A stretch of DNA of 64,000 nucleotides from Phymorhynchus buccinoides (GCA_017654935.2 CM065711.1:30775536-30839535), one strand, 5' to 3'. Shown: positions 1 through 11,785, counted from the stretch's first letter. Numbers and translations are program-made. The notes: a model not told the origin generated them from the sequence alone.

Positions 1-824
1 TCTGCATGACCATTTTGCTTCCAGACGAAGTTAATTAATAATAATTGTTCTTGCAAGATAAATAATGATTTTATATTTGTTCATCCTTCATGCCCATGCA
101 ACAAAATCATAGAGAATTCCACTGGTAATCAATGCTTGAGGCTTTCAAGGAAAAATTTATTTTTAAGGAGAAAAGAATTAAAAAAAAGCTTGACAGATTT
201 GTTTAAATCATGGTGCAGTTTATTAGTTTGACGTCAGAAATTACATTTGGATTTTTTTTACACCTAGGTTACTTTCAGTTTACTGCAGCGCCTGCTCAGG
301 TCAACTGTGCTATGGGGAATTGTATTGAACAGAAACACACACACACTACTTTAGTAATACATTCAAGTGTAGTTCTTAGCAAATCTTGTGTGTGTGTGTT
401 AGTGTGAGAGAGAGAGCTAGAGACTAGAGAGGAGAGCATGGGTGGGGAACTGAAACGGTTGAACATAAAAATAAAAAGGGTTTCTTATATGATACTGCAC
501 AGTAAATTTGACAAACACACAATGTGTGCACTAAATCTAATGAATGGAGAAAAAAATTCTTCTTATTTAATTAAAAAGGAAAACAATACCACAACTTCTC
601 TAAAATCATAGCCTACAACTAAAATACAACAAATATTCAGTCAAGCTTATCAACTTTTAGGTAATTTTACTGTTACTAGTTGTTAGGCTTTGTTTTAATT
701 GAACACATGCGGATTCAGTGTTTCAAGTGGACAGTTGAAGCGATCGGAAAAGGAAAACCAACAATCAGAATTATTTTTGTTTAAAGACCACCCATGTCAC
801 GTGTCCACATTCCCTCGTATGCTA
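1..824. other. AT-rich flank without recognisable gene
   Basis: No coding signal, RNA gene or known repeat end is seen here. It is AT-rich with a short (TG)n/(AG)n tract near 386-440. It forms the 5' flank of the LTR element that follows. Confidence 0.6.
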
Positions 825-1330
825 TGGGAGAGAGGTTCGCCCAGTAGGTCGTTTTGGCGATTTTTGTATTTATGGTGTGCAACCACATGGTCACATATAA
901 ATCTTATATTTGGTAAAACTAATTCTAACAAATAATAAATAAATTTAAAGTATTACTATAAAGTTTAATTAGTAAATTTATAGATAAAGCTATTGTACAA
1001 TTTAGAATTTTTGTAGTTTGTTCAGAAATTTAATAATAAAATTTAGAAAAAATAGAATTATAATTTTGTAGGCATAGAGATCACGTGATGCATTCAAAAT
1101 GAAAACATCTCAGTGCTGATAGCAGCTGGTCACTAGTTTAAGAGTGGTCAGTCACCTTTCAGTCTGCTAGAAGCAGCTTGCTGTTTTGGGAGCCCACTGG
1201 TTGTCATAGCGTGCAAAGTGTACAATAAATAAAGATAACAAACCAAGACTGGAGTCCTGACTGATCCGAGAAACGGATGAGTAGAACCCCTACACGGACA
1301 ACCCCAACCCCATTTCCGCACCCTGTTACA
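825..1330 (+). repeat. 5' LTR
   Basis: Matches 6265-6918 with about 15 differences counted by eye over roughly 500 bp. It ends in TGTTACA at 1330, a normal ...CA terminus, and is followed by a primer-binding-site-like TGG. An AATAAATAAA polyadenylation-like motif lies near 1225-1236. The 3' LTR has 149 extra bases (6649-6797) absent here. Confidence 0.88.
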
Positions 1331-1332
1331 TC

Positions 1333-1350
1333 TGGCGTCGACGACAGTAC
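1333..1350 (+). promoter_or_regulatory. Candidate primer-binding site
   Basis: TGGCGTCGACGAC begins 2 bp after the 5' LTR, where Gypsy elements pair with the 3' CCA end of a tRNA to prime minus-strand DNA. The priming tRNA was not identified. Confidence 0.55.
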
Positions 1351-1368
1351 GACCAACATTTGCACGCT

Positions 1369-2289
1369 ATGGCACACCGCAACCCACTCGACGACGACGT
1401 GGCGCCTAATGGCAACGACGACAGATTGGGCGTTCGCTGGATGGCCCCACCTAAACTGCCCAAGTATAGCGGAGAACCTCAGGATGGCCCGGTGGAGGAC
1501 TTCATCGCGGAGGCGCAATGTGTCCTGAGTGCATACAACCTGATCGAGGGACTGGCTGTTGAATACGTGTTACGCCACCTCGACGGTATTGCCAGACGAG
1601 AAGTGCTCTCACTTCCCAGCGAAAACCGTACAACTGCAGCTGCAGTGCTTGATGCTCTCAGAGTGACATTTGGAGATGCGAGGCCAGTCATGGGTCTCTT
1701 GTCAGCGTTTCATAGCCGGCATCAGAGGCAAGGGGAACGTCTCCTTGAGTACGTCCATGCCCTACAGGACCTGGCAGCACGCATCAACAATAAGCAGCAG
1801 AATGCCATCACTGTTTAAGCTTTGCGTGATCGTTTCATTGAGGGACTCAACGGCCCGGCCTTGCAGCGGGAACTACGTCGCATGGTGAGGGCAAACGACC
1901 AGATCACCTTGGCCACTCTACGCACCGAGGCATTCGAATGGCTACGTCATGAAGCACCGGAAACTGTCGCGGTGCAGCAACAACAACCCGTGGAAACAAC
2001 GAAAGTGGAGAAGCTACAGGAACAGATCAACGCCCTGACTACAAGTCTACAGTCCATGCAGGCAGCCATTACTACTCTGGATGAACACGCTACAAGACCA
2101 CAAACTTCAGGACTTGATCACCCCCAACCCCCACTTCCACCCCCACCTAAACCCTCCCATCCCAGACAGTCAACAGTTCAGTGTTTCAACTGTCGTCTGT
2201 TTGGTCATATTGCTCGAAACTGCCCAGAGAAAAAGAAAACGCAGCACCAAGGGTCCCGGCTACAGGGAAACGGGCAACTCCTGCAGTGA
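1369..2289 (+). pseudogene. gag: gag (capsid/nucleocapsid), interrupted by a stop
   Basis: Would encode the structural Gag protein of the LTR element, about 306 residues from the ATG at 1369. The reading frame is open on both sides of a TAA at 1816-1818, so this is a single nonsense change within one frame. The second half carries a CCHC zinc knuckle, CX2CX4HX4C, near 2182-2225 (key residues C, C, H, C in the CFNC...GH...C pattern), followed by a lysine-rich end. A proline-rich stretch precedes the knuckle. The pol frame overlaps the 3' end in the -1 frame, so pol was probably made by -1 ribosomal slippage; an A-rich run at about 2228-2242 is the candidate site. Gag identity is firm from the knuckle, LTR context and following pol. 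Confidence 0.85.
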
Positions 2290-5200
2290 ACAGCCAAGCT
2301 GCGGGAGGTACTGGTAAGGCTGATACATTCCAAGGGACATGCCCTGAAACAAGTTTGGACATTGATGGCAAGTCTGTCAAAGCAGTTATAGATACTGGGA
2401 GTGAGATAACTACGGTGACAGAGTCCTGGTTTGCGAAGAACTTACAGCAGCCCCTACGAAAGCGTAGTTTGGTTGTTAAAGCTGCAAATGGCATAGACAT
2501 TCCTTATGTTGGATTGTGGGATGGAACGGTTACTGTGTTTGGTCAGCAGTGTAATGCCACAATTCTAGTAGTTAAGGATTCGCCATGTTTAAACACAAGG
2601 ACTCGTAGGGAAAATGCTCCAGTTCTTCTAGGCATGAATATCCTGCAGCAAGTCTTACCAGCTCTCAATCAGCGCTCAGGGTTTGAACACGCTTTTCAAA
2701 CAATAGTACAGGAGATTCACCAACAGCAGCGAACAGTTTTGGGCTTTGGCCGACTCAGGGAACGGACACGTCTTCCTGCATACTCCATGGTGACAGTAAA
2801 AATTACTGCAGCAGGGAAACGGACAGTTGTGGCAGAGCCCTGCCATCACCAGTTACCAGGCGGAGTAATTCTGGTGCCAACTCTGCTAGAGGGTACATCT
2901 TCCCCATTTGTCAGAATGGCTAATCTGACAGAGGAGGACATCATTCTGCCTGCCAGAACTCCAGTTGCTGCTCTGCGGACAGTAGCGACCATTGAGGATG
3001 AAAACACCAGTATTCATCTGGAAGTGTCATCGGAGGAAGTCATCGTCCAATGTCAAGAGACGTATGCTGCATCCTCGCCTTCTGACACACCCACTTGGAA
3101 ACAACAACTTCCTGAGATGCAATGCGCAGAGGAGGAGCAATACCGCGTTTGGGAAGTATTGAGTCGCTACCCTAACATCATACCAAAAGATGACCTTGAT
3201 GTGGGCTACACAGACCTTGAATGTTATCGCTTAAGGGTCAAGGACGAGACACCCATTGCTCAGCCTTACAGATCAATCCCACCAAATGACTTGCAAAAGG
3301 TGCGTGACCACATCCAGGGCCTCCTTGATAAAGGTGTAGTGCGTCCCAGCCACAGCCCATACGCTGCCCCAGTAGTTGTCGTCAAGAAAAAGGACGGAGG
3401 CATTCGCCTGTGTGTGGACTACAGAAGGCTCAATGAGAAAACAACAAAAGACGCATACCCACTTCCTAGGATTCAGGAAAGCTTTGATGCGCTATCAGGA
3501 GCACAATACTTCTCAACACTAGACCTGGCTAGTGGCTATCATCAAATAGCTATGTCACCTGAGGACCAGCATCGTACAGCATTCGTGACACCATTTGGAC
3601 ATTACGAATTTACACGCATGCCGTTCGGACTCACTGGGGCGCCAGCAACATTTCAGCGTTTGATGAATGGAGTAATGTCAGACTTTCTGTTCAACTTCCT
3701 CCTGGTCTATCTTGACGATCTGCTCGTTTACTCACGGACCTTTGAAGAACACCTCCTCCACCTGGATCGTGTGTTGTCCAAACTAAGCCGCGTGGGATTG
3801 AAACTGAACATTGGCAAGTGTCAGCTGCTGCATAAGAGTGTGGACTACCTTGGTCATACTATTTCAGCGGAAGGTGTTGGCTGTCAGACAACAAAGACCG
3901 AAGCAGTCCGCAACTGGCCAGTACCCAAGACAACAAAAGAACTGCGCTCCTTCTTAGGATTTGTGGGCTATTATAGGCGATTTGTGGAGGGATTCGCCAA
4001 AACAGCTGGACCCCTACAGAACCTGGCAAACAAACAGGAGAGCAAGAGGAGACCACTGTCGCTGGAAAAACACTGGAATGATGAACACCAGGCTGCATTT
4101 GAGGCTCTGAAGTGTGCCCTTACTGTGGGAAAGTGTTGGCCTTTGCTGACTTTATGCGCCCATTCGTACTAGAGACAGACGCCAGCTTTGAGGGCCTGGG
4201 TTCCATACTGAGTCAGCGACAGCCAGATGGCACTACTCGAGTGATTGCATATGCCAGCCGAAGACTGAAACCAACAGAGAGAAATGAAGCAAACTATAGC
4301 AGCTTCAAGATTGAAATGTTGGCGTTGAAATGGGCCGTCACTGAATGCTTCAGGAGCTACCTGCTGGGGTCACAGTTCGAGGTCTTCACAGACAATAACC
4401 CCTTGGCTCATTTCCAGACATCTAAGCTGAACAGAGATGGGCTACCTGCTGGGGTCACAGTTCGAGGTCGTCACAGACAATAACCCTTTGGCTCATTTCC
4501 AGACATCTAAGCTGGGCGCATTGGAACAGAGATGGGCTACCTGCTGGGATCACAGTTCGAGGTCGTCACAGACAATAACCCTTTGGCTCATTTTCAGACG
4601 TCTAAGCTGGGCACATTGGAATAGAGATGGGCTACCTGCTGGGGTCACAGTTCGAGGTCTTCACAGACAATAACCCTTTGGCTCATTTCCAGACATCTAA
4701 GCTGGGTGCATTGGAACAGCGATGGGCAGCCCAGCTTGCAGTCTTTGATTTCACCATTCGATATAAGCCAGGAAAGCTAAACCGTGCTGACGCCCTTTCC
4801 AGGATACCTGCAAAAGATGTTCTCCCTGAGGTCTCAACATCCCTTCCTGCTGCACTATGTGAGAAACAGGAGGTATCATGCCGGCAACAGACTACAGACC
4901 CTAGTGCTGATACCCGTCCTTGCCCAAATCCCAGTCCCTCCCCAGATCAGAGTACCTTTACTCTGACCCAGCTCATCCCCCATGACCTCTCCGAACTTCA
5001 GAAGCAGGATCAGGTCATCAGCAAGGTGCTTGCAGTGTGGCCTTCGAAACCTAGGGCCACTGGCGACAGACAGCTGATGACAATCTGCAGACAGCATGAC
5101 AGATTGGTTCTATGAGAAGGGGTGCTGCACCGCCAGATCACTGACCCAGTTCTGGGCCAGGTCCAACAGCTGGTGCTGCCTTCAGTGCTGCGACCAGATG

Positions 5201-6017
5201 TCCTGAGGGAACTCCATGATAAGCTGGGACACCAAGGGCTGGAGCGCACTCTCCGTCTTCTGCGCGAGAGGGTGTATTGGCCTGGTATGACTGCAGACGC
5301 AGAGGCATATATCAAACGATGTGAGCGGTGCACTATGAACAGACGTCCCACTTCTGCCCTACCCATGGGACACCTTATTGCCACCAGACCGTTGGAGATC
5401 TTGGCCATAGACTTCACAAAGCTTGAAATGGCCACAGACGGGCGAGAGAACGTCTTGGTCATGACGGATGTGTTTACCAAATACACGGTCGCCGCCCCGA
5501 CCAGGAACCAGGAGGCTAGTACTGTTGTTCAGGTGTTGGTCAGAGAGTGGTTTAGCAAGTACGGCATACCAGAACGAATCCATAGTGATCAAGGCCGTGA
5601 CTTTGAATCAAGATTGGTGAAAGAACTGTGTTCACTTTATGGCATTAAAAAGTCCCGTACGACACCCTACCACCCGCAAGGGAACGCACAGTGCGAGAGG
5701 TATAATCGTACTCTTCATGACCTCTTGCGTACAATGGAAGCTGAAAAGAAGTCTCATTGGCCACAACATCTCCCGGAAGTCGTGCAAGCATACAACGTGA
5801 CACCTCACTCCATGACTGGGTTCTCGTTCCCTGTCCTCGTCGGATCCTGCCACAACCCATGCCTTCCCTACCAAATACCCCATCCTTCCCCAATCCTCCC
5901 ATACCCCGCATTCCCAGCACACCACCCTGCCCAGTCCCTGCCCCAAGAAGATCATCGCGTTCTACTGCAGGTAGACATACCAACCTGCACAAGGAACTTC
6001 ACAGTGCCAAAAGATAG
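2230..6017 (+). pseudogene. pol: pol polyprotein (PR-RT-RH-INT), multiply broken
   Basis: Enzymes that copy and integrate the element. Seen in order: aspartic protease with DTGS near 2390-2405; reverse transcriptase with the YLDD active site near 3703-3726 and a typical Gypsy RT-to-RNase H linker; RNase H beginning near 4160 in another frame; integrase with an HHCC zinc domain near 5212-5330; and a DDE core with D near 5410, D in SDQG near 5584 and E near 5694. Lesions: frame change near 4120-4137, three extra 95-bp repeat units within RNase H (4356-4725), TGA at 5113-5115 in a CpG-like context, and a frame change with probable deletion after about 5830. The expected C-terminal [15 protein letters not shown] end appears in a different frame near 5944-5985. 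The copy cannot encode an intact polyprotein as it stands. Confidence 0.92.
4356..4725 (+). repeat. 95-bp tandem repeat, four copies, inside RNase H
   Basis: The same segment, starting GCTACCTGCTGGGG, begins at 4356, 4441, 4536 and 4631. Copies 2-4 are 95 bp apart. Copy 1 is 85 bp, missing a 10-bp piece. Since 95 is not a multiple of 3, each extra unit shifts the frame. Confidence 0.93.
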
Positions 6018-6060
6018 TTGGACACTTCTCAATTGTCAAGTGTGGACAACTTTAGTCTAA

Positions 6061-6264
6061 TAGTTGGTGACTGAGGGTTTGACATTCCCATTTGAGACGG
6101 TATGACACTAATGAGTGATTCTTTACCAGACTCTTTGTGAGCTCTTATGCTATCGTGCAAAGGTCTGGCTGACTCGCGTAGCAAATCAGCTAGACTAAAA
6201 TGAGACGGACCGAATATTTCATATTTGGAACAATGTGGACATTGTTCAGTGTTTCAGGGGTGTG
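6061..6264 (+). other. Spacer between pol and 3' LTR
   Basis: No coding frame or env-like gene. A clear polypurine tract is not obvious; the purine-rich GTGAGAGGG at the LTR edge is the nearest candidate. Confidence 0.5.
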
Positions 6265-6918
6265 TGTGAGAGGGTTCGCCCAGTAGGTCGTTTCGGCGAT
6301 TTTTGTATTTATGGTGTGCAACCACATGGTCACATATAAATCTTAGATTTGGTAAAACTAATTCTAACAAATAATAAATAAATTTAAAGTATTACTATAA
6401 AGTTTAATTAGTAAATTTATAGATAAAGCTATTGTACAATTTAGAATTTTTGCAGTTTGTTCAGAAATTTAATAATAAAATTTAGAAGAAATAGAATTAT
6501 AATTTTGTAGGCACAGAGATCACGTGATGTATTCAAAATGAAAACAACTCAGTGCTGATAGCAGCTGGTCACTAGTTTAAGAGTTGTCAGTCACCTTTCA
6601 GTCTGCTAGAAGCAGTTTGCTGTTTTGGGAGCCCACTGGTTGTCATAGTGAGTACATTCTAGTGATGTTATGAACAAAGTTGAAGTATTTACTAATGCAT
6701 TTTAAGCTGGGATGTTCTGGAGTTTTCATGTTGGCACTCAGACTGTGACTATCAACCAACAAGTTTTAGTTTATATTCGGAAGAAACATGAGTAACGCGT
6801 GCAAAGTGTACAATAAATAAAGATATCAAACCAAGACTGGAGTCCTGACTGATCCGAGAAGCGGATGAGTAGAACCCCTACACGGAAAACTATATCCCCA
6901 TTTCCGCACCCTGTTACA
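6265..6918 (+). repeat. 3' LTR with 149-bp extra segment
   Basis: Direct repeat of 825-1330, ending TGTTACA at 6918. The extra bases at 6649-6797 start with TGAGTA and contain TGAGTA again close to their end. Confidence 0.88.
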
Positions 6919-6945
6919 CTAGGAAGATTTATTAAGATTTTCTTA

Positions 6946-7014
6946 CCAGCTATAAGAGGGAAAACACATATAAAAAAAAGTGATTTTGACATGTGACGTA
7001 GTGGGTCTTTAATG
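6946..7014 (+). repeat. Dispersed repeat, copy 1 of 2
   Basis: About 70 bp starting ACCAGCTATAAGAGGG and ending GTGGGTCTTTAA. It matches 33009-33076 in the same orientation with moderate divergence. Family unknown. Confidence 0.7.
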
Positions 7015-7108
7015 TACTTAGTCCTGCATTCAATCCTATTAAAAATAAACAATATTAAGAAATAAACAAGTTAAATCATGTTTCTTTTGGCTACAAATTT
7101 ACAGACCA

Positions 7109-7900
7109 TTGTATTCTTTAACACGAATTCAGTCAGTGAATTGCCTATTCACTAATTCAACTTCGATTGTTACAAATTCAAATTTCCATGCAAAAGGTGT
7201 TCTTTTCATAACTTTTTTTTTTACACAAAGACCAATTTATGCAGCAAAAATATCAATTCTGATCTTATTCCATTCACTGAAATGCATAAAGTGATTTAGC
7301 TTTGATAAAGCACTTTTCTATACTTAGCCCTGAATGATTCAGGGCTAAGTATAGAAAAGTGCTTTATCAAAGCTAAACCACTTTATGCATTTCAGTTTTC
7401 GTACATACAGAGAGGGAGAGAGACGGACAGACAGACATAACTTCTCCCAACTACTGAACTATCTTTGATCACACATAGCACGAGAGAAAAACAAGACTCA
7501 TTGCTATCCCCTTTCTTACAAAAATAAAAGGATGCGAGTCCGCATCCACAGTGATGCAACAGGACAAATATCCTGTCAGAGGTCAAGACAATATTACATT
7601 TGACATGTTAATAGGCCAATGTCCAGAAAATGACAGAAATGTGCATCACTGCATACAGACAATCTTGTAAGAATGCAAGCAAACTTGCGCCCAGAGTCAC
7701 GCTTACTTTCTAGGCCCTTTTAGCCCAGTGGAGCATCTAGGCAATCAACGATGCCGGCATCACACTCTGGACAGCTCACTCAAGACGCTCCAGTTGGTTC
7801 CCTGTATCACCAGTTGTGCCTTGGGAGCTCTTCGCTAGTCAGACTGGTCTTGCCTGGATTGGGAAACAGAGGTCTATGGCACACACACACATACACACAA
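7109..7900 (+). repeat. Diverged tandem duplication, left copy
   Basis: Two blocks match the 8250-9100 region in the same order and orientation: around 7124-7290 (CACTAATTCAACTTC...) and 7655-7885 (CTTGTAAGAATGCAAGC...). The right copy lacks the 119-bp palindrome at 7277-7395. No gene is seen. Confidence 0.7.
7277..7395. repeat. 119-bp near-perfect palindrome
   Basis: Two 59-bp arms around one central base at 7336 with only one mismatch seen (GTGATTTAG against GTGGTTTAG). It would form a long hairpin as single strand or RNA. Confidence 0.9.
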
Positions 7901-8063
7901 TACAGATCAGTTTGACTTGACTTGACACACATATATTTTACACATTGCAAAAATCCAAGTCATTTACTACATTGCTTAGACCTGTTGCACAGCTAAGAAA
8001 AACTAAAGATTGACAAAGAAGAAACAAGTAGAAAAGAGGAAGCATTTGTCAAGCCTCAACACC

Positions 8064-8142
8064 TCCTCCCCCCCCCCCCTCCCCCCCCCCCTCCCTCCCC
8101 CCCCCCCCCCCCCCCCTCCCCCCCCCCTTTTCCCCCCCCCCC

Positions 8143-8185
<43 letters not shown>

Positions 8186-8195
8186 TTCCCTCCCC
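8064..8195. repeat. Poly-C tract
   Basis: About 130 bp almost wholly C on the + strand, broken by a few T. Proline- or glycine-rich reading frames across it are artefacts of composition. Confidence 0.95.
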
Positions 8196-8249
8196 TGTTG
8201 ACAAAAAGTGAAGATGAAGTTTATCCCCACCCCTCTCAGCCATGCTTTA

Positions 8250-9100
8250 GTACTAATCCAGTCACTGAATTACATAATTACTCACTAATTCAACTTCAAT
8301 TATTATTAACTCAAATGTTGATTGTATGCAATACTTGTTCTTTTAATACATTTTAGATTTGTATACAATGAACAGGAAAAATATATACCAATATATAAAT
8401 TCTGTTGTATTCTATTCAGGGCTGAGTGTAAAATTAAGGACTTATAGTTATGCTTATCTCAATACTCTATGCTAATAAGATTTATATTTGCTCATTCACA
8501 AAATATTTATATAGGCCATGAATACTATAGTTGGAATATTTAAACTGTATACACTTTACAAACAAATATTTAAACTGTATACACTTTACAAAGAGTTGTG
8601 ACAATTAAAATGGCTGCATTTACACACAAACACACACACACTGAATCACACAATGGTGTGGTGTGACATCACACAAAGGGGCACAAACACACTATTGAGC
8701 AAATAATGCCAAACAGAGCACTTCCATACCCATCCAATCAAATTGATGGTCAAACTGGAAAATAATTAATAACAAAGAACAAGCTATTTTAGAATACATG
8801 TTCTATAAAAATAAAAACAACAACTTAGTTTTGAAGATAAAAAAAAATGTATGATATATAAACAGACAAACTTGTAAGCATGCAAGCAAACTTGAACAAG
8901 GAGCCACGCTTACTTTCTATGCCCTTTGATCCCAGTGGATCATGGCTATCGGTGACACTCTGGCATCACACTCTGTTCTGGGCAGCTCCCTCAATATGCT
9001 CCAGTTGGTTCCCTGCATGTCCAGTTGTGCTCGGGGAGCGCTTCACTGGTCTTGCCTGGATACTGGGATATAAAGGTCTATGGTCCACACACTCATCTCA
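8250..9100 (+). repeat. Diverged tandem duplication, right copy
   Basis: Matches 7109-7900 in blocks, with the clearest part at 8864-9095. An internal 28-bp direct repeat (ATATTTAAACTGTATACACTTTACAAA type) lies at about 8537-8592. Confidence 0.68.
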
Positions 9101-10200
9101 ACATATTTATTCAGGAAAATTACATGAAGATGATGACGACCACACGATTCATTTCCTGATGATTAAATTGTTTACAAAAACATGTATACATTTGCACACA
9201 AAATCAGCAGAAGTAGGCTTAGCTATAAAAAAAATAACGTGCAAAAAATTATGAAATGTAAACAGACAAAAGGAATGAGTGCATCTGTCTCTCGCATAAT
9301 TCAGAATTTCTCATGTAATAATATAATTTAAACAAAAGATGTTTTTAAACCTGAATGTAAACATTCTGGCCAACACAAAGTAAACAAAAGCTATCACTGT
9401 AAAAAGAAAGACATACACAATTTTTATATTAAATAATTATAATTATAATAGTATTAAATATCAAGAATTCTACTTAATTCAGAAAAGTAAAACAGTAAAT
9501 CTAGCCAATTTATATATTTTGTAGGACAGTTACATCAACATATTTTTTGCAAGCACAGCACACACACACACCAGCAAAACAAGGGGTCCCAGGGACTCCT
9601 TCACTTACATTATAGAGGGTCCTAGAGGCGGGATAGAGGCTCCCAGTGGCCATAGTCAATGCTAAAATAGTGCATCCCTGGGACCCCCTGCACATTCTTT
9701 TAGAGGGTCCTTTAGAATTTTAGTGCTTCATAGACCCCCAAATGGGGGTCCCTGGGAGCCCTGCACACACACACGCACACACACATCTCAACATAATTTT
9801 TACTGGTCAATGTTGACTGATACCAATTAAATCAACATTATGATAGCAAAAGCAATTTTTACACATTGACAGCACCAAATGGGCTGAATAAACAATTTAG
9901 TTAATCAAAATATTTTTAGATTATGGTTTTAAGTCAGCATTCAATTTTACACACACACACAAATAATTTTGACTTGACTTGACAATTTTACACACACACA
10001 CACACATAATTTTGACTTGACACACACACTGGAAGCTCCTATGGGCCTTTTTGCAGAGCATTGTCAGACCTACTAATTTCATTTTAGGTCAGTGCAGCGC
10101 CTTTGCCACAGCCTGAATGGTTTAATTATGGCAGATAGTAAGCCATCCACTTTGTAGTGTAGGACCACACACTTATCAACCTAAGCCTCTTCAATGCATG
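9100..10200. other. Repeat-rich intergenic stretch
   Basis: No gene recognised. It contains GGGTCC/GGGACC motifs (9585-9765), short (CA)n tracts and several TTTGACTTGAC copies near 9966-10020, the same tail motif seen at 31672 and 47960. Confidence 0.5.
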
Positions 10201-10218
10201 TTAACTAGACTGCCAAAG

Positions 10219-10290
10219 ATGAGCATCACAATTCCATCCATGCACAGTGGGAAAAATGAGCATCACAATTCCATCCATGCACAGTGGGAG
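10219..10290 (+). repeat. 38-bp direct repeat, two copies
   Basis: ATGAGCATCACAATTCC... starts at 10219 and again at 10257. The copies are nearly identical. Confidence 0.85.
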
Positions 10291-10294
10291 GTAC

Positions 10295-10386
10295 TTATCA
10301 CATTTGGCATTAGAGCAGCTGTCGGCAAAGGCATTGGAAGGCACCGCCACTTCAACAAGAAGAGCCTTGCGGCTACATGGGTGCTC
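10295..10386 (-). other. Possible Cys-rich exon of the helicase gene
   Basis: On the - strand a pyrimidine-rich AG (TTTCCCAG) precedes an open 92-bp stretch that ends at a GTACCT donor-like site. It encodes about 30 residues with four Cys in a spacing loosely like an NFX1-type zinc finger (HPCS...DSCSNAKCDK). It lies 3' of the helicase exons on the right strand, but its phase does not join exon 5 directly, so at least one more exon would be needed. This is a guess. Confidence 0.2.
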
Positions 10387-10799
10387 CTGGGAAATTTCAA
10401 AAATCTTGCTAAGGGGCAGCACTGGCAGTGTGCAGGGGCAGCGCACACAAACACATTTACTGCTTTTTTCACCCCTCTAGACAAGTACAAGTGCAAGCAC
10501 CACCCCCCCCCCCTCTCTCCCTCCCTTGTTGACTCAAGTGAAGGTAAAGTTTACACCCAACCCTTTCACAGTTTCATCAATGTTGTTTTGCCATTTTCAA
10601 TCTTAATGCATCAGGAGTCAAGGAGTTGTACACGTAGTAGAACTCTGCTAAATCATTTTTTAACTGTGAAATATACTATAATAGTACTTACCGGTACTAA
10701 AATCACACAAAAAGTGGATAATAATGTAGCCTATCACTTGCAACATCACGGATTGTCCTTCTGCAGTAGATCAAGGCTACTAGACAACAAAGACAAGTG

Positions 10800-11780
10800 A
10801 CTCTCCGTAGTGAGTGTGATGGCTCATCAAATTCTCTAAACGATAAGGCCTACTTTGATTGAAGCTATGAAATTATTTATACATTAGTGATGTATGCAAA
10901 TCAGACACCATACATAAAGATTGTACCAATGATTGGACAATTTATAGACCACGAGGCCTAAGCCATGATGCCTGTCCCTATCACTACTACTACTACTACA
11001 GTAGCCTAGTACTACTAGTAGCTACACTTTCAACGCAATAGATCTGCAGTGTTATGTTGGATTATTTTCAATAGATTTCATTTGAGAGTGTTAAGATACA
11101 GGGGACTTAATTCATAAAGTCTAGCAACGTTTCATTTTCCCCCCAAGAACTTTGCTGTTGCTTACTTTTGTTTTCTTTTCCATTTCCTTGAACAAATGAA
11201 GCAGCAACCCAAGTGGCGATCACATTGTCGGATGTTTACAAATTTATACTTCACAGTTGCATTGTGGTACATTTGCACATGCGCAGTATGGGTTTTTTCC
11301 AATTAGGTCCACAGTAGATAAAAATAGACGGCTTCTAGTTAGCAGGAAGAGCAAAAGCGGGATGTGAATACCAAGTTAGCTATATATAGTAGAACACCCG
11401 AGGAGGTGCTAAGTGGATGCTAACTCGCTCTGCTAAGTTATGATACATGCTAAGTTAGCAGCCCCAATGAGAATACCGCCCCTGGTTAACTTCAACAAGG
11501 GAAATAATCCTAAGTTAATCATGCTTGGTCCTAGTCCACAAATATTAAAACAAACAAAGTAAAACATAATTTCCTACAATCTAGTTTCTATTATATTCCC
11601 AAATCTCCAAATCTTGTCTAATACCTACTCTACCACACTTGCACTGAAAGACACCCCCACCCCCACCCCCCACCAGTATCCCCACGAGGAGAGACTCATG
11701 GAGAGGGTGCGGAGTCGTCTAGCTCCCCGTATTGAGGTATGAGGCATCCACCCCTGCCCCAAGTTCTTTTTTTTTTATCA
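10800..11780. other. Intergenic or intronic stretch, nothing firm
   Basis: No gene recognised. A short (ACT)n lies near 10983-11020. A 56-bp open stretch at about 11678-11740 on the + strand has AG before and GTATGA after it but no recognisable product. Confidence 0.45.
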
Positions 11781-11785
11781 TAATA

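Larger units (their letters stand above)
825..6918 (+). mobile_element. Ty3/Gypsy-type LTR retrotransposon, defective
   Basis: Two long direct repeats (about 825-1330 and 6265-6918) flank gag with a CCHC knuckle and pol in the order protease, reverse transcriptase, RNase H, integrase, which is the Ty3/Gypsy order. No envelope gene is seen. The copy is defective: a TAA in gag (1816-1818), a frame break near 4120-4137, a 95-bp tandem expansion inside RNase H, a TGA at 5113-5115 and a frame change or deletion near 5820-5835. The left LTR edge is uncertain by about 10 bp, and no convincing target-site duplication was found. Confidence 0.93.

Noticed and set aside
6061..6264. env-like gene in the LTR element
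   Set aside because: No open frame, signal peptide or membrane segment between pol and the 3' LTR.
8003..8243. Poly-Gly and poly-Pro frames
   Set aside because: Produced by the poly-C tract.
11678..11740. Small + strand exon (AG...GTATGA)
   Set aside because: Only about 20 residues, no partner exons, and in the opposite direction to the helicase gene.
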